DNA of 64,000 bases from Pseudomarimonas salicorniae (GTDB lineage: Bacteria; Pseudomonadota; Gammaproteobacteria; Xanthomonadales; Xanthomonadaceae), in the NCBI RefSeq assembly GCF_023156535.1, contig NZ_JALNMH010000006.1:186001-250000 (forward strand), given 5' to 3'. The stretch's first letter is position 1, and every line of letters begins with the position of its first letter. Shown in pieces: positions 41,765-50,650 of this stretch. The notes under the pieces are model-generated. The model was not told the DNA's origin. It did not search any database and was given only the letters and a program-made list of their open reading frames with translations. The position numbers and the translations under genes were made by a program.

Positions 41765-42448
41765 ATGAACGTGAACACCGAGCGCGAAGCTGCGGAGGTG
41801 CGACTGGAGCGCGCGCTCGCGGAGCTCGCAGCGCTGGCGAGAACCTGCCTCACTCAGCGCAGATTGCGCACCGCGGCGGAGGATGCGCTCCACGAAGAGC
41901 GCCGTCGGCGGCTGGCAGACCTGCGGCGTATCGGCTCCCTCGAGGCCGAGATCGCCTGTTTGCTAGAAGCCTCGGCTGCCAATACTGCCGATGATCAGCC
42001 CGATCAGGGAGCAGCGACGGCGCGCGAGACGCTCCTTGATCCGGCCGCTCCCGGCGTCGACGGAATAGTCGGAAGGCTGTTGGACAGCGAGCTCGGATGG
42101 CGAAAGCGGGTCACTGGCCTTGGCCGCGAGTTGCTGCGCTGCCTGGCGAGACCCACAACGTGCTCGCTACGACGCCTGCGCAATCGCGCAGCTGTGCGCG
42201 GCAGTTGCTTGTTCGACGAAGGGTGGTACCTCTGGGCGAATCCGGACGTACGTACTGCCGGACTCGATCCTGTGACCCACTATCTGTGCCATGGCGCCCG
42301 CGAGGGCAGGGAGCCGGGGCCGCTGTTCAGTGCAGCCGGCTACCTGTCGCGGCACCCCGATGTCGCCGCCAGCGGCCAGAACCCACTGTTGCACTATCTG
42401 CTCAGCGGTCGTGCGGAAGGTCGCGCAGTGCTGCTTCTGCTGCCATGA
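41765..42448 (+). CDS. Coiled-coil protein with C-terminal glycosyltransferase-associated NPDV repeats
   Basis: A 227-residue protein. Residues 5-75 form an Arg/Glu/Ala-rich coiled coil. The C-terminal 80 residues hold two copies of a repeat: FDEGWYLWANPDVRTAG with HYLCHGAREGREPGP, then FSAAGYLSRHPDVAASG with LLHYLLSGRAEGR. This repeat is commonly found fused to glycosyltransferases of surface-glycan loci. No signal peptide. The last 4 bp overlap the next gene (ATGA), whose N-terminus carries one more partial repeat, so the two products probably act together. Confidence 0.75.
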   Translation: MNVNTEREAAEVRLERALAELAALARTCLTQRRLRTAAEDALHEERRRRLADLRRIGSLEAEIACLLEASAANTADDQPDQGAATARETLLDPAAPGVDGIVGRLLDSELGWRKRVTGLGRELLRCLARPTTCSLRRLRNRAAVRGSCLFDEGWYLWANPDVRTAGLDPVTHYLCHGAREGREPGPLFSAAGYLSRHPDVAASGQNPLLHYLLSGRAEGRAVLLLLP

Positions 42449-44844
42449 CGGTCGATGCCTGGCTCAAGCGTCTGGAATCATCCGGCACTTGGGATCCAGA
42501 CTGGTACCGACGCAGCAACCCTGACTGCGACCGCTCCGGACTGCCACCGGGCGAGCACTTCCTGCGCGTCGGCATGGTGTTGCAGCGCTCTCCCGCTGCC
42601 GATCTCGCTCCGCCCCAGATCCGCGCCGCGGCGACGTCGCTCGGCCTGCTCGATCCACCTCCCGCGCCCTGCCACCCCACTTTGCAACCGGCCCCGCAGG
42701 AAACCGGGCGCGCTTCGGGCTCCTTGCCCCGGACCGGGGTCTTTGAACGGGAGGGCCAACTCCCGTGGTTGGAAGCCAGGCAGACGCTGCTGGTCTGTTC
42801 CCATGCGGCGGGCAATGCCTTGTTCGGTGGCGAGCGCAGTTTTCTCGATGTGCTCGATGGTCTGCTGGCCAACCGCTACAACCTTGTCGTGACGGTTCCC
42901 GCGATCGGCAGCGCCGACTACCTTCAGGCTCTGGTCGAGCGGTGTTCGCGGCTTGCCTGCTTCCCCTATCCGTGGTGGCGTCAGGATCGCCCGCTCGACG
43001 AGGTCGCCGTTCGACGCTTCGAGGATCTGATCGAGCGCTGCGGGGCGGTGGCCGTCCATGCGAACACGATCGTGTTGCGGGAGCCGCTGGTCGCGGCGCG
43101 CAGGCGCGGCGTGGCGGCCGTCATCCACGCACGTGAGATCGTCAGCGGGGATGAGGTTCTGGCGCAGACCATCGGCGCGGCCCCGGCCAGCATCGTGGCC
43201 GAGGTGCTTTCGCTTGCCGACCGCGTGGTGGCCAACTCCGCTGCGACCGCCGCCTGCTTCGGGAACGCGGAACATATCGAGGTCGTGCCAAACCCCGTGG
43301 ACCTGGCTGATCTCGACCTGGCCGCCGCGCCGGTGGGGCCGGTCGTCCGCTTTGCCCTCATCAGCAGCAACCTCGAGAAGAAGGGGGTCTACCAGCTGGT
43401 TGAACTCGCCCGTCTGCTTGAGCATCTGGACGATGCGCGGTTCGTCCTGGTGGGGCCGCCGAGCGAGGCAACACGCGACATCCTGCACGGCCGCCTTGAT
43501 CGCTCGCTTCCGGCGAACCTCGAGTTCCGCGACTATGCACGCAGCCCTCGCGAGGCCCTCGGGGGCGTAGATGTCGTACTCAACCTGTCGAGCTGCCAGG
43601 AGTCCTTCGGGCGCACGTTGCTGGAAGCGATGGCCGCCAGCAAGCCGGTGATTGCCTACGACCACGGCGCTCTCGGGGAACTCGTCGAACACGGGCGAAC
43701 CGGATTCCTGGAGCCACCCGGGGACGTGACCCGGGTGGCGTGGCGCGTGGAGCAGCTTTGCAAGGACCGCAGCCTGCTCGCTTCGATGGGGAGCGCCGGC
43801 CGCGACCGGGCGCAGCGCAGCTACTCGCTCCATGCGTTCGCCCGTCGGCTCGGAGCGGTCTACCGCGGACTCGTGGTGTACGGACCGGGGCAGGTGTCCA
43901 CCGGCACACTCGCTGCCGGCGAGCGCCTCAAGCTCGTGCTGCCGCATTCCAACAACAGCCAGTTTCCGGATCCCTTCTTTGTCGGTGGAAGGCCACGCTT
44001 TGCCCGGTGTTCGAGCGTGAAGTTCGTCGGCGAGGACCTGCTCGTGGCGACCAGCCTGATCGGCCAGCGGATGTACCTTGCTCGGTTCGATATCGCCACG
44101 GGCCGCACGCGGATCGAAGGCTGCATCGTGACCCGCGACAGCCAGGGCGCGGTCTCCACGGATCTGATGGATTTCGACGGCGTGGACAGACTGGTCACCA
44201 GCAACTGCGAGCATCGTTCGATCTCGCTCTACCGCGTGACCGATCGCGGTATCGAATTCGAGAAGTCGATTCGGCTGGAGGACGCGCAGGCGGGCTACTG
44301 CCACGGCGTCAAGTTCGTGCCGGGCCGGACGGATCTGGTCGCGGTGGCCTGCAGTACCGGTGGCCATTGCGTGTTCCTGCTGTCCATCGAGACCGGGCAG
44401 ACGGTCTTCCGGCACACGGAGGGCGAGTGGAAGCCCAAGGACGTCTGCTTCGCGGCGCCCGGCCGGATGCTGGTGGCATCGATGGCCGAGCATATCGATA
44501 CCCGACCTGGCTGCGTGAACCGTTCGAGGCTGAGCCTGCTCGCATTCGAACCCGGGTCGGATGCCGGACAGGTGCTGGACAGCGTGGAGGTCGAGGACTG
44601 CCAGATGGACGGCTGCCTGCACCTGGCGGGCAGGGTCCTGGTAGCCAACCAGGCCAGAGACCAGATCTTGATCTTCGAGCTCGAAGGGGAGCGGCTGAAG
44701 GCGGCCGGAGAACTCGGCGGGTTCGAGTTCCCGCATGCCGTGGACGTCGACGCTTCGGGTCGGCTTCTTGCGGTCGCCAGCTATGGCGACAACTCCGTCA
44801 CCCTGCTGAGGCTACCCGCTCAGGAAGCGCAGGCGCGCGCCTAG
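42445..44844 (+). CDS. Glycosyltransferase family 4 enzyme fused to a C-terminal beta-propeller
   Basis: A 799-residue protein in three parts. Residues 17-48 are one copy of the NPDV-type repeat (WDPDWYRRSNPDCDRSG). Residues about 112-478 are a GT-B glycosyltransferase of the GT4 type, with FGGERSFLDVLDGL at the N-lobe, PNPVD and SNLEKKGVYQLVELA at the domain junction, and the EX7E catalytic motif at Glu386/Glu394. Residues about 500-795 form a propeller of NHL/YVTN-like blades (LVAVACSTGGHCVFLL, LLAVASYGDNSVTLL). No signal or membrane helix, so it is cytoplasmic. Donor and acceptor are unknown. The stop shares CTAG with the convergent next gene. Confidence 0.8.
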   Translation: MTVDAWLKRLESSGTWDPDWYRRSNPDCDRSGLPPGEHFLRVGMVLQRSPAADLAPPQIRAAATSLGLLDPPPAPCHPTLQPAPQETGRASGSLPRTGVFEREGQLPWLEARQTLLVCSHAAGNALFGGERSFLDVLDGLLANRYNLVVTVPAIGSADYLQALVERCSRLACFPYPWWRQDRPLDEVAVRRFEDLIERCGAVAVHANTIVLREPLVAARRRGVAAVIHAREIVSGDEVLAQTIGAAPASIVAEVLSLADRVVANSAATAACFGNAEHIEVVPNPVDLADLDLAAAPVGPVVRFALISSNLEKKGVYQLVELARLLEHLDDARFVLVGPPSEATRDILHGRLDRSLPANLEFRDYARSPREALGGVDVVLNLSSCQESFGRTLLEAMAASKPVIAYDHGALGELVEHGRTGFLEPPGDVTRVAWRVEQLCKDRSLLASMGSAGRDRAQRSYSLHAFARRLGAVYRGLVVYGPGQVSTGTLAAGERLKLVLPHSNNSQFPDPFFVGGRPRFARCSSVKFVGEDLLVATSLIGQRMYLARFDIATGRTRIEGCIVTRDSQGAVSTDLMDFDGVDRLVTSNCEHRSISLYRVTDRGIEFEKSIRLEDAQAGYCHGVKFVPGRTDLVAVACSTGGHCVFLLSIETGQTVFRHTEGEWKPKDVCFAAPGRMLVASMAEHIDTRPGCVNRSRLSLLAFEPGSDAGQVLDSVEVEDCQMDGCLHLAGRVLVANQARDQILIFELEGERLKAAGELGGFEFPHAVDVDASGRLLAVASYGDNSVTLLRLPAQEAQARA

Positions 44845-45788
44845 ATCGACGGGGCGCGGTCTGCGAGCTGGTCCTTGAGCCGGCTGAGGGCCTGGTCTGC
44901 GCGCAGGAACACGCTGGGCGCGGATTCGCCGGCGGGGTCGGAGTCGGCCGAGGCGCAAAGCACGCGCAGGCCGCTGTCCTGCTCGAAGGCGGCGACTGCC
45001 TGTCGCATCGCTTCGATGCGTGGCAGGCAGTCGTCACCGTGCAGGACGGCAATGACCTCGGCGCCCCCCGACACCCGGCTGACACTGTCGCCGCGCGCGT
45101 GGCCCAATTCGGCATCGATCATCTGCTCAAGGCGGGCCAGAGCCCGCTCAAGGGTTCGTTCGCCGCGGGTATGCACGGCGCCTGCATAGTCCTGGACCTC
45201 GAAGATCACCACGCTGCAGGCGGTGTGTGCCTGCGGGCTGTCGACCGGGACGACTTCCGCGGCGGCCACCGTGGCGAGCAGCGCATTGCGTTCCAGCTCG
45301 CGTTCGCGATGGCGACCGTCCAGCAGGTTCATGGTGAGCCGGGCCAGCGCAGCCAGAGAGGCACGCTGCGCCTCATCGAGCTCTCGCGGCTGCTGGTCGA
45401 GCACGCAGACCGTGCCGATGGCCTCGCCGCCGGGGGTGACCAGGGGCATACCGGCGTAGAAGCGCACGCCCGTTTCGCCGGTGACCAGGGGATTCTCGCG
45501 AAAGCGCGGGTCGTCTGCCGTATCTTGGACCTCCATCAGCAGCCGGGGTTGGCGGATGGCGTGGTCGCAGAAGGCCACTTCCCTCGCGGTCTCCCGCAGC
45601 TCGGTCCCCAGCCTGGCCTTGAACCACTGCCGATCCCGATCGATCAGCGAGACCATCGCCACGGGCACGTTGCAGATCATCGAAGCCAGCTGGACGATGT
45701 CGTCATAGGCCGGTTCGGGCAGGCTGTCGACGATGCGATAGGTGTCCAGGGCTCGCTGGCGCGAGAACTCGTCGTTCGGTGGGCTCAT
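44841..45788 (-). CDS. GAF-domain protein with degenerate GGDEF domain
   Basis: A 315-residue cytoplasmic sensor. Residues 25-155 are a GAF domain of the FCDHAI...YAGMPL type. Residues 187-312 keep the GGDEF-fold pattern (RALARLEQMID; C-terminal RADQALSRLKDQ), but the active-site loop reads RVSGGAEV instead of GGDEF. Cyclase activity is therefore very unlikely, and the domain may be a GTP- or c-di-GMP-sensing remnant. The ATG at 45788 starts right before the domain. It is divergent from the pilus operon, whose ATPase has a c-di-GMP-binding module, so a regulatory link is plausible. Confidence 0.8.
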   Translation of the reverse strand: MSPPNDEFSRQRALDTYRIVDSLPEPAYDDIVQLASMICNVPVAMVSLIDRDRQWFKARLGTELRETAREVAFCDHAIRQPRLLMEVQDTADDPRFRENPLVTGETGVRFYAGMPLVTPGGEAIGTVCVLDQQPRELDEAQRASLAALARLTMNLLDGRHRERELERNALLATVAAAEVVPVDSPQAHTACSVVIFEVQDYAGAVHTRGERTLERALARLEQMIDAELGHARGDSVSRVSGGAEVIAVLHGDDCLPRIEAMRQAVAAFEQDSGLRVLCASADSDPAGESAPSVFLRADQALSRLKDQLADRAPSI

Positions 45789-46648
45789 CGTGGAAGGGTG
45801 TCCGGTAGGACCAGCAGTGTGGAACCGGAGCCGTGAAGGGACAATCGGTGAAGTCCCTCGCTCTTCTGCTTCGGGCCCGCCATGGCGCCGTGCGTGCTCG
45901 GGTGGCGTGCGCCAGTCCGACCGCCGCCGGCATCGCCGACGGCATGGTGCTCGGGGAGCCAGACGCCTGGTATCGGGTTGATCGGCAGCGGAGCGGTGGG
46001 CGTTGGCGCACATCGTCGACGCGTGGCGGCACTTTATGCCAGGAATGGACAGCTCCGCTTGCGGTGCGTGCTCGATGGCCCGATCGCGTTTCGCGCAAAG
46101 GGTCGGCTTTGCAGGCGCCGCCGCGCCGGGTTTCCTCGAGTGTGGAAAATCTACACGCCCGCCGACCCGATGCTGTCCGGGCGCCACACGAAAGTGCCGT
46201 CGGCGTCGGTCCCGGCATTCCCGCATGCACGGACTTGCATTCCGCGGCGTTTTGCTCTCCCACGCATTGCGCGGCGGATTGCGCCGGTTGAGCAGATGTC
46301 CGGAGGGGTCGACCACGGGTGAGCTGCCGTGGGGCTACAGGCAGCCACCCTGCTTAACCTGTCACTGCGTTGGACCGAGGTAGATTCCGGGGGTGGGGGT
46401 TTTTCCCTAATTGACCCACTTAGCCCGGGTTCATGACCCTGACCAAAGACAGGAACGGGGACTGTCCTGCGCCACCCGCGATGCGGCGGGCCGCATCGAC
46501 ACCGGACCACCCACACGCGTCGTCGCCTCCGGGCACCCAGCTGTGCGGTGGCACTCCCCAAACGCGTCGGGATGGCGCCCTGTTGGGCAGCAAGCAGCTT
46601 GCGCTGCATGACGCTAGGTCGAATTCAAAGCAGAGAGGCGCTTCAAAG
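45789..46648. other. 860-bp leader region upstream of the pilus operon
   Basis: I find no convincing gene. Several open frames exist on both strands, but they are Arg/Pro/Ser-rich with no domain and lack ribosome sites. The sequence carries AT-richer patches unlike its surroundings: GTGTGGAAAATCTACAC (46140-46156) and GGGGGTTTTTCCCTAATTGA (about 46395-46415). The latter contains the small inverted repeat GGG-TTTTT-CCC. The region must contain the promoter of the operon and of the divergent GAF gene, and its length leaves room for regulatory sites or a small RNA. Confidence 0.4.
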
Positions 46649-47449
46649 ATGAAACAGGCATCGGGCAGGGCCACACAGGCTGGCTTTACGCTGATCGAGA
46701 TGGCGGTAGTGCTGGTCATCATCGGACTGATCCTTGGCGCAGTCATGATCGGCAAGGACGTCCAGCGCAACGCCGAGTACACCAAGGTCAAGCAGAAGTT
46801 CTTCGACCAGTGGGTGGTGGCCTACAACACCTACACCCAGCGCACCGGCGTGGTCGTGGGCGACAGCCAGACCCAGCCGCGGTTGATGGTCAACGGCGAG
46901 AACTACACGGCCGGCACCGGACAGCCGATCTCAGGCGGCAACATGACCGCCGTCACCGCGCCGGACGCCATCTGCCGCGGCAACGCCGGGCAGAACATGA
47001 ACCGGGATCGCGAGGATGCGGCCAACTTCGACCTGCGTGACCTGATGCAGCGCGCCGGCGTGCGCATGCCGCCCGGTCGTGCCGAGGGCTCCGAGGACCG
47101 CTACGTCTACCTCGACAGCAACGGCAACCCGCAGGAACTCCAGGTCTGCTTCCAGTGGAACAACCCCGGCACGCCTTCCGGCTCGGGCAACGTGATGGTG
47201 CTGACCGGCTTGACCCCGGACCTGGCCCGCGCGCTGGACCAGATGATCGACGGCAAGCCGGACGCCCGCGAGGGCCTGTTCCGTCAGCAGGGCATCGGCA
47301 ATGACACCAATGGTGTGCCGGGCGCGCAGTGGACGTCGAACAACACCCACGAGTTCACGTCGACCACCCAGGCATCGCAGACCGCAGGCGCCAATCTCGA
47401 CGAGGACCAGGTCGCCATCGTGGTCGCGCACTACAAGATGAACCAGTAA
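46649..47449 (+). CDS. Type IV pilin, long MSHA-like (pilin 1)
   Basis: A 266-residue prepilin and first gene of the operon. The leader is 12 residues (MKQASGRATQAG) with cleavage before FTLIE, Phe+1 and Glu+5 as in type IVa pilins, then a hydrophobic helix to about residue 34. The globular part has two cysteines (109 and 167), a likely disulfide spanning the conserved RMPPGRAEGSED and YLDSNGNPQEL. It is much longer than a typical 150-170-residue major pilin. A close paralogue follows immediately and a third lies at 63345. Whether it is the major or a minor subunit cannot be told, but first position favours major. Confidence 0.88.
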   Translation: MKQASGRATQAGFTLIEMAVVLVIIGLILGAVMIGKDVQRNAEYTKVKQKFFDQWVVAYNTYTQRTGVVVGDSQTQPRLMVNGENYTAGTGQPISGGNMTAVTAPDAICRGNAGQNMNRDREDAANFDLRDLMQRAGVRMPPGRAEGSEDRYVYLDSNGNPQELQVCFQWNNPGTPSGSGNVMVLTGLTPDLARALDQMIDGKPDAREGLFRQQGIGNDTNGVPGAQWTSNNTHEFTSTTQASQTAGANLDEDQVAIVVAHYKMNQ

Positions 47450-47472
47450 TGGACCAGGAGCGAGGAGTCGAC

Positions 47473-48324
47473 ATGAGCGTATTGGGCAAGCGGCAGGCGC
47501 AGGGCTTCACCCTGGTCGAGATGGCCGTGGTGCTGGTGATCATCGCCCTGATCCTGGGCGCGCTCTCGGTGGGCAAGGACATCGTCCGCAACGCCGAGTA
47601 CCAGAAGATCTCCACCAAGTTCATCGGCAGCTGGAAAAAGGCCTACGACGAGTACTACCAGCGCACGGGCGTGGTGCTCGGCGACAGCCAGACCTCGCCG
47701 ACCTACATGGTCAACGGCGAGGAGGCGCTGATCGCCGGCTCGACCATGAGCGATGGCGGCAACCTTGACGGCGCCCTGCCGGGCGTCCCGTCCAGCTTCA
47801 CCAACACCGGCCTGCGCATCTGCCACGGCCAGGGTTACCAGGCCAACACCGTGGGTGCCGGCGATCCGTCGCTGGCGGCGGTCGACCTGCACGACCTGAT
47901 GGACCGCATCGGTCTGCGCATGCCGCCGGGTCGTGGCGAGGGTCGCGAGGACCGTTTCCTCTACAGCGACAGCAATGGCAATCCGGTCGAGCTGCAGATC
48001 TGCTTCCAGTGGAACCCGGACTCCACCGTGAGCGGAGCCGGCAACGTGATGGTGATCCGTGGCCTGACCCCGGACCTGGCCCGCTTCATCGACCAGCAGG
48101 TCGACGGCAAGCCGGATGCGCTGGAAGGTCGCTTCCGCCAGCAGAATTCCGGTCTCAATGACTCCGCCGGCGCCGAGCCCTCGTCGCAGCGTCCCGGTGT
48201 CCAGTGGGCCTCGAACAACACGCATGAGTTCGGCGACGCCACCGACGACGCCTTCACCCGTGGCGACAACCGTGACGAGGACCGCGTGTCGCTGGTCACC
48301 GCACACTGGGTCATGGATCAATGA
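47473..48324 (+). CDS. Type IV pilin, long MSHA-like (pilin 2)
   Basis: A 283-residue paralogue of the preceding pilin. The leader MSVLGKRQAQG is cleaved before FTLVE. The shared core is RTGVVLGDSQT, RMPPGRGEGRED, SDSNGNPVELQICFQW and GLTPDLARF. Cysteines at 117 and 177 match the first pilin's pair. An insertion of about 20 residues near position 100 and a changed C-terminus distinguish it. GGAG precedes the ATG at 47473; an earlier ATG overlapping the previous stop would add eight residues. The stop overlaps the next gene by 4 bp. Confidence 0.88.
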   Translation: MSVLGKRQAQGFTLVEMAVVLVIIALILGALSVGKDIVRNAEYQKISTKFIGSWKKAYDEYYQRTGVVLGDSQTSPTYMVNGEEALIAGSTMSDGGNLDGALPGVPSSFTNTGLRICHGQGYQANTVGAGDPSLAAVDLHDLMDRIGLRMPPGRGEGREDRFLYSDSNGNPVELQICFQWNPDSTVSGAGNVMVIRGLTPDLARFIDQQVDGKPDALEGRFRQQNSGLNDSAGAEPSSQRPGVQWASNNTHEFGDATDDAFTRGDNRDEDRVSLVTAHWVMDQ

Positions 48325-48848
48325 GTTCGGCTGCGGACGCACGGGTCCGCCTCGCGTCCGCGGACCGTCTTGGCCGGCGTCGCAAGCTCGCCGCCGGCGC
48401 CTTCGGGCTGGCCCTTGTGGGCCTTCTCGGGGCCGCTGCCTGGTACGTCTCCGCTGCGCGCGCCGAGCAGGCCAGTCGCGATGAGCTCGCCCGGGCCGAG
48501 ATCCAGCTGGCCGAGGCGCGTGACCGACTGGCCTTGCGCGGGAAGCAGCGTGCGCTCGGCGACGCGCTGGGCGCACTGGCGCGGGAGGCGGAGTCGCGGG
48601 GCCTTGCTCCGCAGTTCTGGTCGGAGCGGCGGATCACCCTCAACGAGATGCGCTATGACCGGCCCACGGCGAACGATGTCGTGGTGTCCACCGCAAATGG
48701 CCGTGGTCGGGTCTTCGATACCGAGGCGTTCGAGCTCTCGGTGTTCGATCCGAATGAGTCGCTGTTCCAGCTTCCTGCAGGCGAGGGACAGCCGCTGCGC
48801 GTGACCCTTCGCGGCAACGCAATGTTCAGCACACGGGAAGTCGACTGA
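48321..48848 (+). CDS. Pilus-operon inner-membrane protein with coiled coil
   Basis: A 175-residue bitopic protein: basic N-terminus, one membrane helix (about residues 24-46), a short coiled coil (48-85), then a periplasmic domain of about 90 residues. The topology is that of PilO/MshJ-type alignment-complex proteins, but sequence identity to them is not evident by eye, so the role is inferred from topology and position between the pilins and the PilM/N-like gene. It overlaps the previous gene (ATGA) and abuts the next. Confidence 0.7.
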   Translation: MSSAADARVRLASADRLGRRRKLAAGAFGLALVGLLGAAAWYVSAARAEQASRDELARAEIQLAEARDRLALRGKQRALGDALGALAREAESRGLAPQFWSERRITLNEMRYDRPTANDVVVSTANGRGRVFDTEAFELSVFDPNESLFQLPAGEGQPLRVTLRGNAMFSTREVD

Positions 48849-50153
48849 ATGCATGCAGCACACGTCACCCATCTCGCCGGCCGCTGGTGGGCGATCGAGG
48901 GCGGGACACTCCGTTCGATGCCCGAGTACCCCGATATCGAGGGGCCGGTGGCGCTGCTCAGCGACCTCGACGGCGCGCACAACGCGGTGCTTGCGCTGCA
49001 GGGGAACGCCTCTGCGGCGGTGCCGCTGATAGAACAACGCCTGCGTCGTGACGGCGTGACCGATGGCGAGAGCCACGTGGAGATGGTCCGGCTCTCGGTG
49101 CTGGGGAACAGCTTCCAGGCCTTGTTCAGCGCCGTGCCGATGGCCGACTGGCAGCGGCTGGTGGGCTGGAGCGAGCAGGGCGGGGACCACCGTCTGCTGT
49201 TCCCCCTGCTCAAGGTCGTCGAGTCCCGCCTTGCGCCCGGCGAGGCGGCGGTGGTGCGCTATGAGCGTCGCGTGTTCTTCCTCTCGGTCGGCAACAAGGC
49301 CTGCGCCTATGTCGACGCGTTGGCGTTCGACGACGATGCCGATAGCGTCGCTGGAAGCCTCGGAGCGCTTGCCGACCGGGTCCGCGCCACGCTGGCTGCC
49401 GGCGAGCGGCCGCAGGTCCTGCACTGGTATGCGCTGGACACTCCGGAGGGGGTGGATGAGCAGTCGCTGGCTTCCTCGTTCGGCGAGGCGGTTGGCCTGG
49501 AGCCGCGCATGGCGGCGATGACGACGTTGCGCGGCAGTGATGGCGAGAGCTTTCGCTCGGCGCTGCCCGAGCTGTTCAAGGGCCTCCGCCCGTCGTGTTC
49601 GGCTAGCCCGAAGCTGTCGCTGGCCGCCTACGCCGGTGAGCGGATGCTTCCGTGGCTCGCCGCTGCGGCAGCCGTGGCTGCGCTGGTCATCGGCTATCTG
49701 GCCTTCGATCTGGATACCGCCAACGCTGCCCGTGACGAGGCGGCAGCCGAACATCGCGCGGAGGTCGAACAGATCGATGCGACGCTGCGTGCCGAGCCGG
49801 CGCCGAGCATCGGAAGTGAGCTCACCAATACCCGCGCCTTCGTCGAGCGGCTGGCCCGCGCGGAGCGCAATGGCGATCTGGTCGACGAGCTGGGCCGGGT
49901 TCGCCAGCTCTCGTCCGAGCTGGTGCGCATCCTTCGCGTGCGACTGGATCCGGCCACCGGCAAGATGGTGATCGAGGGCGTCATGCTGCCGGGCGAGGGG
50001 GCAGAGATGCGTCTCTCGCGCTTTGTCGACCGGCTGCGCGGGGCGGGGCTGTCTCCGGTCACCGTGCCGCCGCCGCAGGGCAACCAGATTGCCGGATTCT
50101 TCTCCTACGCGATCAGCCGCACCGCGCAGGTCCGGCCGGAGGCGGGCGCATGA
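48849..50153 (+). CDS. PilM/PilN-like (GspL-like) assembly-platform protein
   Basis: A 434-residue protein. About 260 cytoplasmic residues with a degenerate actin-like pattern (EAAVVRYERRVFFLSVG) lead to one membrane helix (about 267-286). A periplasmic coiled coil and a small ferredoxin-like PilN-type domain follow (RILRVRLDPATGKMVIEG, SRFVDRLRGAGL). In type IV pili, PilM and PilN are separate; GspL joins the two functions. Here they appear to be in one chain. It would link the MshE-like ATPase to the periplasmic alignment complex. The start codon directly follows the previous stop, and the end overlaps the next gene (ATGA). Confidence 0.65.
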   Translation: MHAAHVTHLAGRWWAIEGGTLRSMPEYPDIEGPVALLSDLDGAHNAVLALQGNASAAVPLIEQRLRRDGVTDGESHVEMVRLSVLGNSFQALFSAVPMADWQRLVGWSEQGGDHRLLFPLLKVVESRLAPGEAAVVRYERRVFFLSVGNKACAYVDALAFDDDADSVAGSLGALADRVRATLAAGERPQVLHWYALDTPEGVDEQSLASSFGEAVGLEPRMAAMTTLRGSDGESFRSALPELFKGLRPSCSASPKLSLAAYAGERMLPWLAAAAAVAALVIGYLAFDLDTANAARDEAAAEHRAEVEQIDATLRAEPAPSIGSELTNTRAFVERLARAERNGDLVDELGRVRQLSSELVRILRVRLDPATGKMVIEGVMLPGEGAEMRLSRFVDRLRGAGLSPVTVPPPQGNQIAGFFSYAISRTAQVRPEAGA

Positions 50154-50650
50154 AATACCTCGGTCTGATCGCGGCGGGTCTTCTTCTGATCGTGCTGTTG
50201 GCCACCTGGAAGCTGGCGGACACCCCGCGCAGCCTGCCGCCCGTCAGCGCCGACCGCGCCGGCCTGCAGTCCCAGCTGCGCGAAGCCGACGTCGAGGTGC
50301 AGCGGACGAGGGCACTCAAGTACCAGCTCGACGCACTGGCGCTGGGGGTCTATTCGGGTACCGAGAGCGAGACGGCGCTGGCCTTCGTCAGGCCGCGGCC
50401 GGCGATCGATCCCGACGCCCCGGTAGAGCCCCGGTTCCCCGAGCGTGAGGTCTCGATGATCTACATCGCCCACGGTTTCGAGCGCGCGATGATCGACGGC
50501 GTTTACGCCGGCGAGGGGGATCGCCTGCCTCACGGCGGCTGGGTGAAGTCGATCTCGCCGGACCGCGTCGTGATCGTCGAGCGCGAGGGCACCCGGACCA
50601 TTGCGCTTGACCCGCGGGTCATCCCGGGTGCGCAGGAGGGCAGGCCATGA
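50150..50650 (+). CDS. MshK/PilP/GspC-like secretin-connecting protein
   Basis: A 166-residue protein with an N-terminal membrane anchor (GLIAAGLLLIVLLATW) and a C-terminal HR-type beta domain (AMIDGVYAGEGDRLPHGGWV, VVIVEREGTRTIALDP). That domain is how MshK, PilP and GspC contact the secretin's N-domains. MshK is the closest by context. It is linked to both neighbours by ATGA overlaps. Confidence 0.75.
   Translation: MKYLGLIAAGLLLIVLLATWKLADTPRSLPPVSADRAGLQSQLREADVEVQRTRALKYQLDALALGVYSGTESETALAFVRPRPAIDPDAPVEPRFPEREVSMIYIAHGFERAMIDGVYAGEGDRLPHGGWVKSISPDRVVIVEREGTRTIALDPRVIPGAQEGRP

Noticed and set aside
45833-46291. 152-codon plus-strand frame in the leader of the pilus operon
   Set aside because: Arg/Ser/Pro-rich, no ribosome site, no domain, and overlapped by equally long frames on both strands.
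46405-46440. Sigma-70-like promoter (TTGACC near 46411) for the first pilin
   Set aside because: The -35 box is acceptable, but no matching -10 hexamer lies at 16-18 bp, so I did not call it.
46551-46567. Sigma-54-like TGGCAC upstream of the first pilin
   Set aside because: The GG-to-GC spacing is 12 bp instead of 10, so it cannot be a functional -24/-12 promoter.
48321-49754. 478-codon minus-strand frame opposite pilus genes
   Set aside because: The plus strand has three overlapping genes with membrane helices and consistent ATGA coupling. The antisense frame has none of these.
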